NCBI GenBank assembly: GCA_004154925.1
Contig: QJNS01000031.1
Location: forward strand, 310,001 to 374,000
Source of the DNA: Monosporascus cannonballus
Taxonomy: Eukaryota > Ascomycota > Sordariomycetes > Xylariales
Length of the DNA stretch: 64,000 bases
Reading direction: 5' to 3'
Positions 62,262 to 64,000 of this stretch are shown piece by piece (within the stretch, counting starts at the first letter, position 1; each line of letters starts with the position of its first letter). The notes beneath the pieces are model-generated. The model had not been told where the DNA came from and did not search any database. It was given only the letters and a program-made list of their open reading frames with translations. Position numbers and translations under genes: made by a program.

Positions 62262-63738
62262 TTTACTTTCAATTTCTAATTTTTCGTTTCCGTACGTTTT
62301 TAACGAATTGATTTTTTCTTATAGTTTTTTTATTAATAAAAATAAATAGCAATTCGCCTTATAATTAGAACGCCCATAATATAAATAAGGGCCTTTCGTT
62401 TTACGGACGTTCCGTTCTTTTTAAATTACTTATTATACGTATTATTTCGGCATTAGAGATAAAGTTTAAAGTCCTTATTTTTACCGTCCTATTATCGAAA
62501 TACCCGTTATATTTATATCGCTATCTAGATTATTTCCCGTTTAATCATTACCGCCCGATTAGGCTGCTAAAGAATTATTCGTTTTTTTTTACTACGTTAT
62601 TTCTTTAAAACGTTCGGCGATTTCTATTACCTTATTACCCATACGTTATAACTTTCAAAAAAATCCATTAAGATTAAAACTTAAGTAAACTTTTTATTTA
62701 GTATTTCCTTTAAAAACGTAAATTTTGTTTCCGTTAGCTAGGTAATCCTTTTTGCGTTTATTAACGTTTTTTCGAATAAGGAATAAAATAACGAAAATTT
62801 CGTATTATCAGCTTATCTTAAATTTCAAAAACGTTCGGTTATTTTTTATGCCGATTATTATATTATTCGTATAATTTTTAAAAGAAACTAACGAGATTAT
62901 AAACATTATTTAGGTTTTCGACAAAATAATAAATAATAATTATACGTTATATATTAATTTCAAGTTTTTCGTATATGACATAAAATTACTTACGAACTTT
63001 TTTTACGGAAATAACGTTTATTTTGAGCTTATAAGTTATAAATACGTATTATCCGGGGAATTTCTTTTTTGTCCCGTGGAACTTCTCCGGCCAGGATAAC
63101 AATTTTCGTTTAGCTCTTATTATTAATTCGGTCGTTCGAACCGCTTCTACGGAATAACTTACCTGCGTTTCCGATCGTTACTAAATCGAAAAAAAAATCG
63201 ATATTCGTAAAGGTTATCGTATTCCGAATTTTTAATTAAGTAATAAATTTTTATTAAATAATTAAGCCGTTTTTAAGTTATTCGGCCGTTTATGTTAATT
63301 CTTTGTTTACCTTATATTATATGATTATATATTTACGGAATTGAGTTATTATGTTTTGTTTTTTTCGAATTAATAATTTATATTTTATTTTATAGCCGTT
63401 ATCGAACTTATTAGAGTTTCCGTTATAACGCTAAATACTCTTTATAATTCTGGGTCGATAAAGACCTTTTACTAGGCCCTTTAAAAAACGTTCGAAAATC
63501 CTAATATCTAATTCCGAATATTTTTTATTTCGCTAAATAATACGTTAAAAATATATAAAAAGCTTTACCTAAATAATTTATAATTAATTGCCAATAAAAA
63601 TTTGTTTTTTAGCTAAAAAAAAAGGGGGAAAATAAAAATATAATTGTGTATGTTCGCATATAAGGCGCTACGTTAATGCTGTTTCGTATCGGCGTTTGTT
63701 CGGTGCTCTATAATAGGGCTCCATACAGCCCTATCACA
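62262..63738 (-). mobile_element. 5' portion of copy B (LTR and gag)
   Basis: The minus strand carries the 5' LTR (63738-63554, 185 bp, TGTGATAGGG...CTTTTTATA) and gag relics leading to 62262, directly continuous with 54890 once copy A is removed. The gag zinc-knuckle region near 62.37-62.40 kb matches copy A near 56.6 kb in reverse. Confidence 0.85.
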
Positions 63739-64000
63739 AAACAAAAGCGCGTTTTTATATATAAGCTTATTTAACGCGTAATTAGCCCATAATTAATTAT
63801 TTAAATTAAACTCAATTTAAAAATAAATAAATTTCCGAATTTAGGATTAATTAACAGTTAAGAATTATCGTAATTATTAATTTTACGATAAGTTAACCCC
63901 TTTTGAGAAAGGTAAAGGGTAATATAATAGTGCTGTATGGAACCTTATTATGGAGCACCGGATAAACGCCGGTATTAAGCAGCATTAGCGTAGCGCCTTA
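63739..64000 (+). mobile_element. 3' end of a third family-3 element (copy C), running off the window
   Basis: The sequence matches the last 185 bp before the 3' LTR of copy A, including the purine tract (GAGAAAGGTAAAGGG, about 63905-63919), then a 3' LTR starting TATAATAGTGCTG at 63923 (mutated from TGTGATGGGGCTG). Copy B is inserted just upstream of this end, which makes C the oldest shell of this nest. Confidence 0.8.

Overview
The window comes from a filamentous ascomycete (Pezizomycotina). Three things show this: short 50-63 bp spliceosomal introns with GTATGT/GTAAG-type donors and CTAAC-type branch points, the two-subunit fungal type I fatty acid synthase, and a sharply two-part composition. 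The left 20.7 kb is normal, gene-bearing DNA. The right 43 kb is AT-rich and full of wrecked retrotransposons carrying the C-to-T/G-to-A signature of repeat-induced point mutation (RIP). I cannot name the species.

Gene-bearing part (1-20.7 kb). The FAS alpha gene (minus strand, ATG at 4599, running off the left edge) and the FAS beta gene (plus strand, 8525-14880) are divergently transcribed around a shared 3.9 kb intergenic region. Together they encode the cytosolic alpha6beta6 synthase. Beta supplies acetyltransferase, enoyl reductase, dehydratase and most of the malonyl/palmitoyl transferase. Alpha supplies the rest of that transferase, the acyl carrier domain, ketoreductase and ketosynthase. 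About 2 kb further on is an RCC1-type Ran guanine-nucleotide exchange factor gene (16896-18469, two introns). Between it and the AT-rich block are two small minus-strand loci: a gene broken by three in-frame stops (18802-19371), and a small alanine-rich hypothetical gene (19535-19972) with a good TATA box.

AT-rich part (about 20.7-64 kb). I could resolve a nest of Ty3/gypsy-like LTR retrotransposons by pairing LTRs of equal length and matching target-site duplications (TSDs). Element 22371-35903 (388-bp LTRs, TSD TGTAA) contains a second copy of the same family at 24264-31084 (449-bp LTRs), both on the minus strand. A plus-strand gag-pol remnant (about 37.65-43.48 kb) is cut by a different element at 43480-50766 (418-bp LTRs, TSD TAAAT). 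A third family forms a nest at the right: a plus-strand copy (3' end at 63739-64000) holds a minus-strand copy (about 52.1-63.7 kb), which holds a plus-strand copy at 54891-62261 (187-bp LTRs, TSD TTTAC). That copy in turn carries a solo LTR of the first family in its 5' LTR and a 124-bp GC-richer insertion in its reverse transcriptase region. All pol genes are dead.

I saw no convincing new defence or biosynthetic system. The best leads are the 124-bp TG...CA element with tRNA-like motifs, a less-mutated extra reading frame downstream of the integrase in one element, an unidentified degenerate coding region at 36.2-37.66 kb, and apparent spill-over of C-to-T stop mutations into the gene next to the repeat block.
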